Source: Rhodobacter sp. (GTDB lineage Bacteria > Pseudomonadota > Alphaproteobacteria > Rhodobacterales > Rhodobacteraceae). Taken from it: a stretch of DNA of 47,452 nt. This document shows, piece by piece, positions 34,593 to 46,718 of this stretch (position 1 is the first letter of the stretch; each line of letters starts with the position of its first letter). The notes below the pieces were generated by a model. It made no database searches, was not told the origin of the DNA, and was given only the letters and a program-made list of their open reading frames with translations. Position numbers and translations under genes: made by a program. Location: NCBI GenBank assembly GCA_030066215.1, contig JASJCA010000032.1, positions 1 through 47,452 on the forward strand, read 5' to 3'.

Positions 34593-35194
34593 AGATGATC
34601 GAAACGCTGGAAGAGCTGGGCGCGGTCTATGATGCGCCGCCGTCGCCGCGGGCGCTCGACAAGGTCGCGGATCGGCTGACCCCACTTTATCGCCGCTGGA
34701 TCATGGCGTCGCGGTTCTGCGTCCTGTCCACCGTGGGGCCGGAGGGCACCGACGCCAGCCCGCGCGGCGATGCCGGGCCGGTGGTGGCCGAGATCGACGA
34801 GACGACGCTGGCGATGCCGGATTGGCGCGGCAACAACCGGCTCGACTCGTTGCGCAACATCGTCAGCGACGGGCGGGTGAGCCTGATGTTCATGGTGCCG
34901 GGCTCGGAAACCGTGGTGCGGGTGAACGGGCGCGGGCGGCTGACCGCGGACCCGGCGATGACCGGGCGGTTTGAGCAGAAGGGACGGCATCCGCGGTCGG
35001 TGATCCTGGTCGAGATCGCCGAGGTCTATTTCCAATGCGCCAAAGCGATCATGCGGGCGCGCCTGTGGTCCGGCGAAGACGAAAGCGGCACGGTGCCGAC
35101 GGCGGGCGAGTTCCTGCGCGCGGCCGATGCCTCGCTCGACGCAGAGGCCTATGACCGGACCTATGCCGAAGACGCCAAATCGCGGATGTGGTAG
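34589..35194 (+). CDS. Pyridoxamine 5'-phosphate oxidase-family flavoprotein (FMN-binding split barrel)
   Basis: A 201-residue protein of the PPOX-class probable FMN enzymes. The split-barrel strand FCVLSTVGPEGTDASPRGDAG is the typical FMN-binding entry, followed by LAMPDWRGNNRLDSLRNI, VSLMFMVPGSETVVRVNGRG and VEIAEVYFQCAKAIMRARLW, which closely resemble the DR_2398-type subgroup (TIGR04025). The substrate is unknown; members include flavin reductases and F420- or haem-interacting proteins. It overlaps plsC (ATGA) and converges on the DUF1772 gene with only 4 bp between the stops. Confidence 0.85.
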   Translation: MKMIETLEELGAVYDAPPSPRALDKVADRLTPLYRRWIMASRFCVLSTVGPEGTDASPRGDAGPVVAEIDETTLAMPDWRGNNRLDSLRNIVSDGRVSLMFMVPGSETVVRVNGRGRLTADPAMTGRFEQKGRHPRSVILVEIAEVYFQCAKAIMRARLWSGEDESGTVPTAGEFLRAADASLDAEAYDRTYAEDAKSRMW

Positions 35195-35198
35195 CGGG

Positions 35199-35696
35199 TC
35201 AGGCCCGCGCCACCGCCAGAGTGCCGAGCCCGGCGAGAAGCAGCGCGGCGCCGGATACGGCCGTGCGCAGTTGGTTCCAGAACTGCCAAGGCTCGGAATA
35301 GGCCACCCAGATCTCGCGCGCCGCGTCCGTGGCTTCAGGGATGGAGACCTCTGCCAGGGCCTCGTTCATCGGCACGTTGACGGTTGCGGTCAGGAATAGC
35401 CCACCGAACAGGTAGACCAAAGCGCCGGTGCCAAAGGCGGCCGCCGCCAGACGGCGCCGGGCGCTCCAGGCGAGCACGGCGGTCACGCCCAGAACCACCG
35501 GCGTGCCGAAAAAGGCCGGCGCGAAAACGGCGTTGCGGACCGAGGCGTTCATCGCTTGCATCGCTTCGATCGCCACCTTCGGGTTGGCGGCGTCGAGGCC
35601 CCACATCGTTGAACAGACCCAGGCGTAGAAGAACCCAAAGATCGCGCCGGCGAACAGCAACGACAGCAGGGCGAAGGCGGGAAGCAGAAATCGCAT
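35199..35696 (-). CDS. DUF1772 (anthrone oxygenase-family) membrane protein
   Basis: A 165-residue protein with four transmembrane helices. The family mark TATVNVPMNEAL lies between helices 3 and 4, typical of DUF1772 proteins, which include fungal anthrone oxygenases. Helix 1 begins at the start (MRFLLPAFALLSLLFAGAIF). ATG 35696 is used with AAGGGG upstream; an in-frame ATG at 35717 is possible. It stands alone; the bacterial function is unknown. Confidence 0.82.
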   Translation of the reverse strand: MRFLLPAFALLSLLFAGAIFGFFYAWVCSTMWGLDAANPKVAIEAMQAMNASVRNAVFAPAFFGTPVVLGVTAVLAWSARRRLAAAAFGTGALVYLFGGLFLTATVNVPMNEALAEVSIPEATDAAREIWVAYSEPWQFWNQLRTAVSGAALLLAGLGTLAVARA

Positions 35697-35777
35697 CAGA
35701 AAACCCCTTTCGAACAACCAAGTGCAAGTGAAACGCGTGCAGCGGTGATTTCCGTCGCGGCGGCGATGGCGCGGATC

Positions 35778-36740
35778 TTAGGCCGCCAGCCCCTTGCTGC
35801 CCATCGCCAGGAATTTCTTGCGGCGGTCCTTGATCAGCGCGCCACGATCTTTCGGCGAAAGATCGTCCAACAGCGCGCCGATCGCCTTGCCGACATTGGC
35901 TATGGTCGCGACACGGTCACGCTGCGCGCCGCCCAGGGGTTCCGGGATGATCCGGTCGATCACGCCCAGCCGCGACAGGTCCTGCGCCGTCAACCGCAGC
36001 GCCTCGGCCGCCTCGCGCATCTTCTCGGCGTCCTTCCACAGGATCGAGGCGCAGCCCTCGGGCGAAATGACCGAGTAGATTGAGTGTTCCAGCATCGCCA
36101 CTCGGTTCGCCGTGGCAAATGCCACCGCGCCGCCAGAGCCGCCCTCGCCGACGATCACGGCGATCAGCGGCACGCCGATTGACAGGCATTTCTCGGTTGC
36201 CCGCGCGATTGCCTCGGACTGACCGCGCTCCTCGGCGCCCTTGCCGGGATAGGCGCCCGGCGTGTCGACAAGAGTGATCACGGGCAGCCCGAACCGGTCC
36301 GCGATATCCATCAGCCGGATCGCCTTTCGGTAGCCTTCGGGCCGCGCCATGCCGAAATTGCGTTCGATCCGGGTCTTGGTGTCGTTGCCTTTCTCGTGCC
36401 CGATCACCATCACCGCCCGGTCGTCGAGCCGCGCCAGCCCGCCCATCACCGCGTGGTCGTCGGCGAAGTTGCGGTCGCCGGCCAGCGGTGTGTATTCGCT
36501 GAACAGCGCCTCGATGTAGTCCAGGCAATGCGGCCGGTCGGGATGCCGGGCGACCTGGCATTTGCGCCAGGGCGTGAGGCCTTTGTAGAGGTCTTTCAGC
36601 AGATCGGCGGCCTTCTGGTCCAGCGCCGCCGCCTCGTCCTCAACATCCATCTCTTCGTTCGCCCGGGCGAGCGCGCGCAATTCCTCGGCCTTGCCCTCAA
36701 TCTCGGCCAAGGGTTTCTCGAATTCGAGGTAATGGGTCAT
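35778..36740 (-). CDS. accA: Acetyl-CoA carboxylase carboxyltransferase subunit alpha
   Basis: A 320-residue alpha subunit of the acetyl-CoA carboxylase carboxyltransferase, which makes malonyl-CoA with AccD. Visible: [18 protein letters not shown] at the start, [56 protein letters not shown] and [20 protein letters not shown] (oxyanion-hole glycines). Full length. It stands alone; accD is elsewhere. The 81-bp gap to the DUF1772 gene shows nothing notable. Confidence 0.97.
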   Translation of the reverse strand: MTHYLEFEKPLAEIEGKAEELRALARANEEMDVEDEAAALDQKAADLLKDLYKGLTPWRKCQVARHPDRPHCLDYIEALFSEYTPLAGDRNFADDHAVMGGLARLDDRAVMVIGHEKGNDTKTRIERNFGMARPEGYRKAIRLMDIADRFGLPVITLVDTPGAYPGKGAEERGQSEAIARATEKCLSIGVPLIAVIVGEGGSGGAVAFATANRVAMLEHSIYSVISPEGCASILWKDAEKMREAAEALRLTAQDLSRLGVIDRIIPEPLGGAQRDRVATIANVGKAIGALLDDLSPKDRGALIKDRRKKFLAMGSKGLAA

Positions 36741-36809
36741 GCGGCTCCTGCCTGGCTGGCCTCGCGCGGTATATGACCCCGGCGGTGCGTCAATGCAACG
36801 GGGGCCGCG

Positions 36810-37514
36810 TCAGACCGACCGGGTCAGCCCGCCGTCGATGCGGATGTTCTGGCCGGTGACGTAGGCGGCGGCGTCGGAGGCGAGGTAGGCGATAAGAGAC
36901 GAGACCTCGTTCGCCCTGCCGTACCGGCCCATTGGGATGCGGGCGCGGCGGTCCTCAGTCTCGGGCAGGCTGTCGATGAAGCCTGGCAGGATGTTGTTCA
37001 TCCGCACGTTCTGGGCGGCGTATTTGTCGGCGAAGAGCTTGGTGAAGGCGGCGAGCCCGGCGCGAAAAATGCCGGAAGTCGGGAACAGCGGGTCGGGTTC
37101 GAACACCGCGAAGGTCGAGATGTTCAGGATCGTGCCGCCACCCTGCGCCGCCATAATCGGCGCAACGATGCGGGCCGGGCGGATCACGTTCATCAGGTAG
37201 ACGTCCATCCCGCGGTGATACTCGTCGTCGGTCATCTCCAGGATATCGCCCTTGGGCCCGTGCCCGGCAGAATTCACCAGAACGTCGACACGGCCCCATT
37301 TCGCCATCGCCTTGTCCACCAGCGCCTGGTGATCGGCGGTCTCGATGTTCGACCCGGTATGCCCGACGCCGCCGAGTTCCTCGGCCAGCGCCTCGCCCTT
37401 GCCCGACGAACTGAGGATGCCGATCTGGAACCCGTCCGCGTGAAGCCGTCGGGCCGCGTCGGCGCCCATGCCGGAGCCGCCGGCGGTGATCAGGGCCACT
37501 TTTGTGTCGGTCAT
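36810..37514 (-). CDS. SDR-family oxidoreductase lacking the YxxxK motif
   Basis: A 234-residue short-chain dehydrogenase/reductase. The cofactor loop is intact (ALITAGGSGMGADAARRL, residues 8-24), as are the NSAG motif (81-84) and a NIST serine (S133). At the place of the catalytic YxxxK, aligned through the following AGLAAFTKL helix, the sequence reads S147-G-I-F-R151, so both Tyr and Lys are replaced. The C-terminal NNILPGFIDS and TGQNIRIDGGLTR blocks are normal. Either the chemistry is altered or the protein has a non-catalytic role. ATG 37514 begins family similarity; ATG 37532 is in frame too. Confidence 0.85.
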   Translation of the reverse strand: MTDTKVALITAGGSGMGADAARRLHADGFQIGILSSSGKGEALAEELGGVGHTGSNIETADHQALVDKAMAKWGRVDVLVNSAGHGPKGDILEMTDDEYHRGMDVYLMNVIRPARIVAPIMAAQGGGTILNISTFAVFEPDPLFPTSGIFRAGLAAFTKLFADKYAAQNVRMNNILPGFIDSLPETEDRRARIPMGRYGRANEVSSLIAYLASDAAAYVTGQNIRIDGGLTRSV

Positions 37515-37622
37515 GGGCGTTCTCCAATTCATCCCTGCGCGGCGCGCGTTCTTGCGCTAGGCTTGGGCAATCCGGGCGAAATGCGCAAGCCATCGAATCG
37601 CTCGAGAAAAGGGGAAAGGGCC

Positions 37623-38006
37623 GTGCCGCAGGGTCTGTTCCACTGGAAAATCGTTGCCATGGGCCTCGCGACCTGGCTCGTGCCGTTCGTTGCCGGCTTC
37701 GCGTTCTTCGATCAGACCGGCGCGCTGTGGGTGCCGGAGCCGCTGTTCAAATCGCTGATGATCGTGCTCTCGGGCGCGTTCGGGACCTGGATGATCGCCC
37801 GCGCGTTCCGTCAGATCACGCCCAGCCTCGGCTCGGGCGCAGCACTCGGGGTATTCTGGCTGGCGATCAACGTCGGGCTCGACCTGCTGATCCTGTTGCC
37901 GTTCGCCGGCTACGGCTTCACCGAATGGCTGATCGGGATCGGGCTGCGCTATCTGCTGATCCCGATCATCGCCATCGGTATGGGCGTGATGGGCGGGCGG
38001 GCCTAG
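37623..38006 (+). CDS. Small multi-pass membrane protein
   Basis: A 127-residue protein with about four hydrophobic helices ([75 protein letters not shown]). I do not assign it to a family. It starts at GTG 37623 after GGGGAAAGGG; ATG 37581 is an in-frame alternative. It is divergent from the SDR gene and converges on rpe, with the stops overlapping at CTAG (38003-38006). Confidence 0.7.
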   Translation: MPQGLFHWKIVAMGLATWLVPFVAGFAFFDQTGALWVPEPLFKSLMIVLSGAFGTWMIARAFRQITPSLGSGAALGVFWLAINVGLDLLILLPFAGYGFTEWLIGIGLRYLLIPIIAIGMGVMGGRA

Positions 38007-38704
38007 GCGGCCCGCGCCACGGCGCCTTCCGCCGCCGCCCGGATCGCGCGGATGTTCTCGCCATAGGGGCCGGCGTTCGACACCGATCCGCCCTTGAACA
38101 CCGCCGAACCCGCGACCAGCACATCCGCCCCGGCCGCGGCGACCAAGGGCGCCGTATCCGGCGCCACGCCACCGTCGACCTGGATGTGGATTGGCCGGTC
38201 GCCGATCATCGCACGCACCCGGCGGATCTTGTCGAGCTGCGAGGCAATGAACTTCTGCCCGCCGAAGCCCGGGTTCACCGTCATCACCAGCACCATGTCG
38301 ACGAGGTCCATCAAGTTCTCGACCGCCTCGGCCGGGGTGCCCGGGTTCATCGCCACGCCCGCCTTGCAGCCTGCGGCGCGGATCGCCTGCAGAGTGCGGT
38401 GGATGTGCGGGCCGGCCTCGAAATGCGCCGTGATCATGTCCGACCCGGCCTCGACGAAGGCGTCGATGTAAGGATCGACCGGCGCGATCATCAAATGCAC
38501 GTCCATGAAGGTCGTCACATGCGGCTTAAACGCCTTCACCGCCGGCGGGCCGAAGGTCAGGTTCGGCACGAAATGCCCGTCCATCACGTCGACATGCACC
38601 CAGTCGGCGCCCTGCGCCTCGATCGCCTGAATCTCGCGGCCGAAATCGGCGAAATCGGCGGAAAGGATCGAGGGCGCGATCTTGATCGAACGGTCGAAGG
38701 TCAT
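38003..38704 (-). CDS. rpe: Ribulose-phosphate 3-epimerase
   Basis: A 233-residue TIM-barrel enzyme (CbbE) interconverting xylulose 5-phosphate and ribulose 5-phosphate in the Calvin cycle. It has [36 protein letters not shown] (metal His/Asp), FMDVHLMI, the [10 protein letters not shown] motif and [13 protein letters not shown]. It is the last gene of the cbb operon; its ATG overlaps the cbbX stop as ATGA. ATG 38704 is chosen because the family sequence starts there. Confidence 0.95.
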   Translation of the reverse strand: MTFDRSIKIAPSILSADFADFGREIQAIEAQGADWVHVDVMDGHFVPNLTFGPPAVKAFKPHVTTFMDVHLMIAPVDPYIDAFVEAGSDMITAHFEAGPHIHRTLQAIRAAGCKAGVAMNPGTPAEAVENLMDLVDMVLVMTVNPGFGGQKFIASQLDKIRRVRAMIGDRPIHIQVDGGVAPDTAPLVAAAGADVLVAGSAVFKGGSVSNAGPYGENIRAIRAAAEGAVARAA

Positions 38705-39612
38705 TGTGGGCTCCTCCGGTCGCTGTCGAGCCCGCCGGTGAAGACGCGGCTCGCGCGGATGTCGGCCTCGCATATCGTCGAAAGCGCGGCGGCGTCGAGA
38801 ACGCCTTTCGTCTGGAACATCCGGTTCGCGGCGCGCAGGCGCGCGCGGTCGAGCGCATTGCGGATCGAGCGGGCATTGGCGAAATGCGGCTGCTGGCGGC
38901 GCAGCGCGATGTATTCGGTCATCGCCGTTTTGCCCGCCGAGTCGAAGTGATAATTCTGCTGGCCCAGCATCGTCTCGGCGATCCTCGCCAGTTCATCGTC
39001 GGTATAGTCTGGGAACTCGATATGATGCGCGATGCGCGAACGGAAGCCGGGATTGGCGGAAAAGAACCGGTCCATCCGGTCGGCATAGCCCGCCATGATG
39101 ACGACAAGGTCGTCGCGGTTGTTTTCCATCACCTGCAGCAGGATCTCGATCGCCTCTTGCCCGTAATCCCGTTCGTTATCGGGGCGGTAGAGGTAATAGG
39201 CCTCGTCGATGAACAGCACGCCGCCCATCGCCTTTTTCAGCACTTCCTTGGTCTTCGGCGCGGTGTGGCCGATATACTGGCCGACCAGATCGTCCCGCGT
39301 GACGTGCACCAGGTGCCCCTTGCGCACATAACCAAGCCGGTGCAGCAGCCCCGCCATCTTCATCGCGACCGTGGTCTTGCCGGTGCCGGGATTACCAGTG
39401 AACGACATGTGCAGTGTTGGCGTCTCGACCTCCAGCCCCAGATCCCGCCGCGCCTTGTCCACGAGCAGCAACGCCGCGGTTTCGCGGATGCGCCGTTTCA
39501 CCGGCTCCAGCCCGATCAGTTCCTCGTCCAACTCGCGTAGCACCTCGGCAACGCCCGAGGCTTCGTATTCCTTGGCCAGATCGACCGTCTGCGGCACCGT
39601 TGCGTCGTCCAT
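38701..39612 (-). CDS. cbbX: RuBisCO activase, red-type
   Basis: A 303-residue AAA+ protein that releases inhibitory sugar phosphates from red-type RuBisCO by engaging the large-subunit C-terminus. Walker A is [17 protein letters not shown] and Walker B is [13 protein letters not shown]; the [16 protein letters not shown] pore segment and the sensor and arginine regions are present. It follows cbbL-cbbS, the standard place for CbbX with form IC enzymes. ATG 39612 follows GGGAGAGTGAG. A 105-bp gap separates it from cbbS. Confidence 0.96.
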   Translation of the reverse strand: MDDATVPQTVDLAKEYEASGVAEVLRELDEELIGLEPVKRRIRETAALLLVDKARRDLGLEVETPTLHMSFTGNPGTGKTTVAMKMAGLLHRLGYVRKGHLVHVTRDDLVGQYIGHTAPKTKEVLKKAMGGVLFIDEAYYLYRPDNERDYGQEAIEILLQVMENNRDDLVVIMAGYADRMDRFFSANPGFRSRIAHHIEFPDYTDDELARIAETMLGQQNYHFDSAGKTAMTEYIALRRQQPHFANARSIRNALDRARLRAANRMFQTKGVLDAAALSTICEADIRASRVFTGGLDSDRRSPQ

Positions 39613-39717
39613 CTCACTCTCCCTGCGGGTCGCCCCGCCTGAATGATATCTCCACCGAGGGCGTTCGGCCAGTTGACGCGCAGGGAGACAGCCTTGCACC
39701 CCCGGCGGAGACATCCG

Positions 39718-40107
39718 TTACGCCCTGACGTCCCAGGCGTATTTCTGGCTGCGCGACTCGAAGTCGGTGCGCTGCATGTGGATCTTCGGCTCATCCGCGG
39801 GCCGGTTCACGATGAACGACATCTTCACCGATTCCACGCCGCGCTCGTCCGAGAAGGCGTTGATCCGGATATAGGCGTCGCCATGCGCCTTGCGGCAATC
39901 GTCGAGCTCCATCATCACGCCCTTGGGGTCGCGCAGGTCGAACATCGGGTTGCCCCACATCTCCCAATAGGTGTTCCGGGGATGCGGGTCATAGGTGTAC
40001 TCGATGCCGATGGCCCATTCGTTTTCCAGGCAGTATTCCACCTGCTTGCTGATCTGAACCTCGTCGAGATCGGGCAGAAAGCTGAAGCAGCCTTGGGTGA
40101 TACGCAT
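39718..40107 (-). CDS. cbbS: RuBisCO small subunit, red-type (form IC/ID)
   Basis: A 129-residue small subunit. It begins MRITQGCFSFLPDLDEVQIS and has YTYDPHPRNTYWEMWGNPMF, MMELDDCRKAHGDAYIRINAF and a long C-terminal extension (VNRPADEPKIHMQRTDF), the beta-hairpin tail typical of red-type small subunits. It is 99 bp downstream of cbbL across a nested palindrome. A GGAGAC Shine-Dalgarno lies before the ATG. Confidence 0.96.
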   Translation of the reverse strand: MRITQGCFSFLPDLDEVQISKQVEYCLENEWAIGIEYTYDPHPRNTYWEMWGNPMFDLRDPKGVMMELDDCRKAHGDAYIRINAFSDERGVESVKMSFIVNRPADEPKIHMQRTDFESRSQKYAWDVRA

Positions 40108-40134
40108 ATCTCTTGTCTCCTGTCATTTGCGGGC

Positions 40135-40194
40135 GGGGGACCAAGAGTTTTTGAAAAACTCTTGGCAAAACTCTTTTGAAGAAATTTGTCCCCC
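40135..40194 (-). promoter_or_regulatory. Nested hairpin between cbbL and cbbS
   Basis: An inner 25-bp palindrome at 40141-40165 (CCAAGAGTTTTT, one central base, then its complement) sits within an outer 7-bp stem, GGGGGAC (40135-40141) with GTCCCCC (40188-40194). The folded RNA would separate the two RuBisCO cistrons. Such hairpins can set mRNA processing points or differential stability; intrinsic termination is unlikely because cbbS, cbbX and rpe follow. Confidence 0.6.
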
Positions 40195-40206
40195 CTGATG
40201 CCGCCG

Positions 40207-41679
<1,473 letters not shown>

Positions 41680-41706
41680 TCATCCTCCTCCTTTCGCGGG
41701 GATCTC

Positions 41707-42786
41707 TTAAGCCGCTTTCGCGGCGGCGATGTGCGGATCGAACTGGCCGGTGGCATAGCGGTCGGCCATGGCATCCATGTCGATCACCTTGATCTTGCTG
41801 GCGTTTCCAGCGGTCCCGAAGCGTTCGAAGCGGTCGCGGCAGAGGTCCTCCATTTCCTTCATCGCGGGGATCAGGAACTTGCGCGGGTCGAATTGGGTCG
41901 GGCTTTCGGTGGCCACCTTGCGGAACTGCCCGGTCATCGCCATGCGGCAGTCGGTGTCGATGTTGACCTTGCGCACGCCCATCTTGATGCCGCGCTCGAT
42001 CTCTTCGACCGGCACGCCATAGGTCTGGGGCATCTCGCCGCCATGGGCGTTGATCAGGTCCTGCAGCGCCTGCGGCACTGAGCTGGACCCGTGCATCACC
42101 AGGTGAATGCCCGGCATCTTCTCGTTGATCCGCCGGATCGTCTCCATCGAAAGTATGTCGCCGGTGGGCTTGCGGCTGAACTTGTAGGCGCCGTGCGAGG
42201 TGCCGCAGGCGATGGCGAGCGCGTCGCATTTCGTCGCCATGACAAAGTCGACCGCCTGTTCGGGGTCGGTCAGCAACTGGTCGTGGCTTAGCTTGCCTTC
42301 GGCGCCGCTGCCGTCCTCTTCGCCCGCCTCGCCGGTTTCCAGCGAACCCAGCACGCCAAGCTCGCCCTCGACCGACGCGCCGACCGCATGGGCGGCCTCG
42401 GTCACCCGGCGGGTGATGTCGACGTTGTAGTCGTAGGACGCCGGCGTCTTCATGTCCGCCTCCAGCGAGCCGTCCATCATCACGCTGGTGAACCCGTGCC
42501 GGATGGCGGAAAGGCAGGTCGCCTCGTTGTTGCCATGGTCCTGGTGCAGGCAGACCGGGATGTCGGGGTACATCTCGCTGAGCGCCGTCACCATGTGACG
42601 CAGCATGATGTCGCCGGCATAGCTGCGCGCGCCGCGGCTGGCCTGCATGATCACCGGCGCATCGACGGCCTCGGCGGCCTTCATGATCGCCAGACCTTGT
42701 TCCATGTTGTTGATGTTGAAGGCCGGCACGCCATAGCCGCGTTCGGCGGCATGGTCCAAGAGTTGCCTGAGCGTGATAAGCGCCAT
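41707..42786 (-). CDS. cbbA: Fructose-1,6-bisphosphate aldolase, class II
   Basis: A 359-residue zinc-dependent aldolase (also fba) acting on fructose- and sedoheptulose-bisphosphates in the Calvin cycle. It shows the zinc/catalytic blocks [37 protein letters not shown] and [15 protein letters not shown], and the phosphate loop [26 protein letters not shown] lies upstream of the ATG. It is 30 bp before cbbL. Confidence 0.96.
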   Translation of the reverse strand: MALITLRQLLDHAAERGYGVPAFNINNMEQGLAIMKAAEAVDAPVIMQASRGARSYAGDIMLRHMVTALSEMYPDIPVCLHQDHGNNEATCLSAIRHGFTSVMMDGSLEADMKTPASYDYNVDITRRVTEAAHAVGASVEGELGVLGSLETGEAGEEDGSGAEGKLSHDQLLTDPEQAVDFVMATKCDALAIACGTSHGAYKFSRKPTGDILSMETIRRINEKMPGIHLVMHGSSSVPQALQDLINAHGGEMPQTYGVPVEEIERGIKMGVRKVNIDTDCRMAMTGQFRKVATESPTQFDPRKFLIPAMKEMEDLCRDRFERFGTAGNASKIKVIDMDAMADRYATGQFDPHIAAAKAA

Positions 42787-42809
42787 GTCTTTGGTCTCCT
42801 TGACGAAAT

Positions 42810-44798
42810 TCAGATGAGCGCGCGTGCGGCGTCAGCCACGGCGTCCGCCGTGATGCCGAAATGTCGGTAGAGTTCTGCCGCCGGGGCCGATGCACCGAAG
42901 CCGGTCATGCCGACAAAGGCCCCGTTCGGCCCGATCAGGGTATCCCAGCCTTGCTGCACCCCGGCCTCAACCGCAACGCGGGGCGCGGTGCCCAGAACCG
43001 ACCGGCGGTACTCCGCGTCCTGCTGCGCGAAGAGATCGAGCGACGGGGCCGACACCACGGCGGCTCTGACACCCTCTTCGGCCAGCAGATCGGCAGCGTT
43101 CAAAGCAATCTCCACCTCCGATCCGCTGGCGATCAGCGTCACGTCGCGCGTGCCGGCGGGCAGGCGCAACAGATAGGCGCCCCGTGCCGTGCGGTTGCTG
43201 TCGGTATGCTCTGTCCGGACCGTCGGCAGCCCTTGCCGCGACAGCGCCAGCACCGTCGGCGTACTCTCGGACTCCACCGCAATTTGCCAGGCCTCTGCAG
43301 TCTCCACCGCGTCGCAGGGCCGGATCACGGTCAAGTTCGGCATGGCGCGCAGGGCCGCCAGATGCTCCACCGGTTGATGCGTCGGGCCGTCCTCGCCAAG
43401 CCCAATCGAGTCATGCGTCATCACATAGGTCACCGGCACGCCCATCAGCGCCGACAGGCGGATCGACGGGCGACAGTAATCGGTGAAGACCAGGAACGTG
43501 CCGCCATAGGGCCTGAACCCGCCATGCAGCGCGATGCCGTTCATCGCCGCGGCCATGCCGTGTTCGCGCACGCCGTAGTGGATATAGTCGCCGCCGTAAT
43601 TGTCCTTGGTTACCGGCGCCATCGCCTTGGTGCGGGTGTTGTTCGAGCCCGTCAGGTCCGCCGAGCCGCCGATCATGTTCGGCACGGTGGCGTTAGAAAC
43701 CTCCAAGGCCATTTCGCTGGCCTTGCGGGTCGCGACTTTGGGTTGGTCCTTACTGAGCCGCGCCTTGTAGGTATCCAAGGCCTTGTCCAAGGCGGCGGCA
43801 TCGACACCGGTCTCCTGGGCGGTGAAAGCCTCGCCCTCTGGCGACGCGGTCAACCGCGCCTCCCAGGCCGTGCGCGCATTGGCCCCGCGGGCCGCGATGG
43901 CGCGCCAAGCCGTGTAGACGTCTGCGGGGATTTCGAAGGGCGCATGGCTCCACCCCAAGGCGGCACGGGTCCCGGCGATCTCATCCTCGCCAAGCGGCGC
44001 GCCATGCGTGGCGGCGGTCCCGGCCTTCGTTGGCGCGCCGTAGCCGATCACCGTGCGACAGGCGATCAGCGAGGGACGTGCGTCGGCGCGGGCGGCCTCG
44101 ATGGCGGTCGCGATCGCCTCGGGGTCGTGGCCATCCACGGCGACCGTATGCCAGCCGGCGGCGGCGAACCGCGCCATCTGGTCGGTCGAGGTCGACAGGT
44201 CCGTCGATCCATCGATGGTGATCTTGTTGTCGTCCCACAAGACAACCAGCCGCCTCAGGCCCAGATGCCCGGCCATATCGATGGCTTCGTGGCTGATCCC
44301 CTCCATCAGGCAGCCGTCGCCCGCAATCACGTAGGTGAAATGATCCACCAGGTCGTCGCCGAACCGCGCGTTGCGCATGCGTTCGGCCAGCGCCATGCCC
44401 ACGGCGGTCGAAATCCCCTGGCCCAACGGCCCGGTCGTCACCTCGACCCCGTCCGCATGCCCGTATTCCGGATGCCCGGCCGTGCGAGATCCCAACTGCC
44501 GGAAGGCCCGCAGTTGGTCCATGTCCATGTCGGCATAGCCCAACAGATGGTTCACCGCGTAAAGCAGCATCGAGCCATGGCCCGCCGACAGCACGAACCG
44601 GTCGCGGTCGGGCCATTTCGGCGCCGCAGGGTCGATCTTTATGAACCGGTTGAACAGCACCGCCGCAACGTCGGCCATGCCCATCGGCATGCCGGGATGC
44701 CCCGAATTCGCCGCCTGCACCGCGTCCATCGCCAGCGCGCGGATCGCATTGGCCATCAGCCCTTCGGTCGTCGCGGCCGGTTTCGCTTGCACGTTCAT
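42810..44798 (-). CDS. cbbT: Transketolase
   Basis: A 662-residue thiamine-diphosphate enzyme transferring two-carbon units in the regenerative phase. Motifs: [36 protein letters not shown], the TPP/Mg segment [17 protein letters not shown] ending in [26 protein letters not shown] and [18 protein letters not shown]. Full length. GGGAGGAC precedes the ATG. It lies between prkB and fba. Confidence 0.97.
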   Translation of the reverse strand: MNVQAKPAATTEGLMANAIRALAMDAVQAANSGHPGMPMGMADVAAVLFNRFIKIDPAAPKWPDRDRFVLSAGHGSMLLYAVNHLLGYADMDMDQLRAFRQLGSRTAGHPEYGHADGVEVTTGPLGQGISTAVGMALAERMRNARFGDDLVDHFTYVIAGDGCLMEGISHEAIDMAGHLGLRRLVVLWDDNKITIDGSTDLSTSTDQMARFAAAGWHTVAVDGHDPEAIATAIEAARADARPSLIACRTVIGYGAPTKAGTAATHGAPLGEDEIAGTRAALGWSHAPFEIPADVYTAWRAIAARGANARTAWEARLTASPEGEAFTAQETGVDAAALDKALDTYKARLSKDQPKVATRKASEMALEVSNATVPNMIGGSADLTGSNNTRTKAMAPVTKDNYGGDYIHYGVREHGMAAAMNGIALHGGFRPYGGTFLVFTDYCRPSIRLSALMGVPVTYVMTHDSIGLGEDGPTHQPVEHLAALRAMPNLTVIRPCDAVETAEAWQIAVESESTPTVLALSRQGLPTVRTEHTDSNRTARGAYLLRLPAGTRDVTLIASGSEVEIALNAADLLAEEGVRAAVVSAPSLDLFAQQDAEYRRSVLGTAPRVAVEAGVQQGWDTLIGPNGAFVGMTGFGASAPAAELYRHFGITADAVADAARALI

Positions 44799-44823
44799 CG
44801 CGTGTCCTCCCTTGGCCCGCGGC

Positions 44824-45696
44824 TCAGTTCCGCTTGGCGTCGCGCACCAGGCGCTCGATCATCGGGGTGAAGATCAGCTGCATCGCCAGATCCATCTTGC
44901 CGCCCGGGATCACGATGGAATTGGCCCGGCTCATCCAGCTGTTGCGGATCATCGAGGTCAGGTACGAGAAATCGATGCCGCGGGGATTCTTGAACCGGAT
45001 CACCACCAGGCTTTCGTCCGGCGTCGGGATCCAGCGCGCGATGAACGGGTTTGAGGTGTCGACGACCGGCACGCGCTGAAAGTTGATGTCGGTCTCGGTG
45101 AACTGCGGGCAGATGCAGTGCACATAGGCCTGCATGCGCCGCAGGATTGTGTCGGTGACCGCCTCGGTCGAATAGCCCCGGCTGGACCGATCGCGGTGGA
45201 TCTTCTGGATCCATTCGAGATTGATCACCGGCACAACGCCGATCTTCAGGTCCGCAAGTGCGGCGAGGTTGACGTCGTCATTGACGACAGCCCCGTGCAG
45301 CCCCTCGTAAAACAACAGGTCAGAGCCGCCCTCGAACGGGGCCCAGTCGGTGAAATGCCCCGGCGGCACGCCGTATGTCTCGGCCTCGGCGTCGTCATGA
45401 ACATAGTGCCGGGTCTTGCCGGTGCCGGTCTCGCCATAGTCCCGGAAAACCCGCTCGAGTTCGTCCAAGACATTGGCGTCATAAGAGAAATGGCTAAAGG
45501 TCTGGTCGCCGGCCTCGGTCCGCCGAAGCAACTCGGCCTTCATGTCGGCGCGGTTGTAGCGGTGGAAGGCGTCGCCCTCGATCGACACGGCGGTGACGCC
45601 CTCGCGCCGGAAGATCTGATCGAAGGTATGCTTGATCGTCGAGGTGCCTGCGCCCGAGGACCCGGTGACCGAGATGATGGGATGCTTCTTGCTCAT
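44824..45696 (-). CDS. cbbP: Phosphoribulokinase
   Basis: A 290-residue proteobacterial-type phosphoribulokinase (also prkB), octameric class, making ribulose 1,5-bisphosphate for RuBisCO. The P-loop is [18 protein letters not shown]; also seen are [28 protein letters not shown]-equivalent [36 protein letters not shown] and [15 protein letters not shown]. It is second in the operon, 14 bp after fbp. Confidence 0.97.
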   Translation of the reverse strand: MSKKHPIISVTGSSGAGTSTIKHTFDQIFRREGVTAVSIEGDAFHRYNRADMKAELLRRTEAGDQTFSHFSYDANVLDELERVFRDYGETGTGKTRHYVHDDAEAETYGVPPGHFTDWAPFEGGSDLLFYEGLHGAVVNDDVNLAALADLKIGVVPVINLEWIQKIHRDRSSRGYSTEAVTDTILRRMQAYVHCICPQFTETDINFQRVPVVDTSNPFIARWIPTPDESLVVIRFKNPRGIDFSYLTSMIRNSWMSRANSIVIPGGKMDLAMQLIFTPMIERLVRDAKRN

Positions 45697-45710
45697 GGTC
45701 CGGGGTCCTC

Positions 45711-46718
45711 TCAGGCGCGGAACAGGCCACGCGTGCCGAAGAGGGCCGAAACCTCATCCTCGGGCAGATCGTGATAGGCGGCGATGCGGTCGACCTTGTC
45801 GGGCGAACCGAAGACGAAGGGCGTGCGGGCGTGCAGCTCGTCCGCCTGCTGGCTGAGGATGCGGTCCTGGGCGTTCGTCGCCTTGCCGCCGGCCTGTTCG
45901 ACCAGAAACGCGATCGGCGCGCATTCGTAGACCATGCGCAGCCGGCCCTTTTCGTACCCGGTGCGGTCGTCGGACGGGTACAGGAACACGCCGCCCCGGG
46001 TCATGATCCGATGCGTCTCGGCCACCAGCGAAGCGACCCAGCGCATGTTGAAATTCGCGCCGCGCGGGCCTTCTTCGCCCGCGACCAGATCGTCGATATA
46101 GGCGCGGATCGGCTTCGGCCAGTGGCGGTAGTTCGAGGCGTTGATCGCAAACTCGCGGCTGGTGGGTGGGATCGTCACCGGGGCGCCCGCGCGCAGGAAG
46201 GTGTGCGTGTCGGGGTCCAGCACGAAGCTGTGCGTGCCGTTGCCGAAGGTCACCACCAGGTTGGTCTGGGGCCCATAGATGATGTAGCCCGCGGCAATCT
46301 GGTCGTCGGCTGGGCGCAGGAAACTGGCGTCGGCGTCGTCCGCGGCCGGAAAGATCGAGAAGATCGTCCCGATTGAGACGTTCACGTCGATGTTGGAAGA
46401 ACCATCTAAGGGATCGATGGCCAGAGCGAACCGCCCCTCGGGGTTCAATTCGACGACGCTGTCTTGCTCTTCTGAAGCGTAGAAGCGGACAGAGGTTTCA
46501 ACCAGCGCTGCAGCGAACGCCTCGTCGGCCATCACGTCCAGCGCCTTTTGCTGGTCGCCATCGGTGTTCTCACCGACTTCGGCGCCCAAGGCCCCGCCCA
46601 AAGCGCCGCGCGCGATGACACGGGACAGATCGACGCCCACGCTACAGACCGCGTCCATCACCGGCTGCAAGTCCACCGGGATGACGTTCTGATCCGTTAT
46701 CGACGCAACCATATTCAT
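45711..46718 (-). CDS. cbbF: Fructose-1,6-bisphosphatase, class I
   Basis: A 335-residue phosphatase (also fbp) acting on fructose-1,6- and probably sedoheptulose-1,7-bisphosphate. The metal-binding core [19 protein letters not shown] is clear, along with [59 protein letters not shown] and the C-terminal [27 protein letters not shown] precedes the ATG. It is the first gene of the cbb operon and is divergent from cbbR. Confidence 0.97.
   Translation of the reverse strand: MNMVASITDQNVIPVDLQPVMDAVCSVGVDLSRVIARGALGGALGAEVGENTDGDQQKALDVMADEAFAAALVETSVRFYASEEQDSVVELNPEGRFALAIDPLDGSSNIDVNVSIGTIFSIFPAADDADASFLRPADDQIAAGYIIYGPQTNLVVTFGNGTHSFVLDPDTHTFLRAGAPVTIPPTSREFAINASNYRHWPKPIRAYIDDLVAGEEGPRGANFNMRWVASLVAETHRIMTRGGVFLYPSDDRTGYEKGRLRMVYECAPIAFLVEQAGGKATNAQDRILSQQADELHARTPFVFGSPDKVDRIAAYHDLPEDEVSALFGTRGLFRA

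Noticed and set aside
42861..44870. A 669-codon open frame antisense to transketolase
   Set aside because: It is the mirror of a well-supported cbbT; the translation is Arg/His/Gly-rich with no domain.
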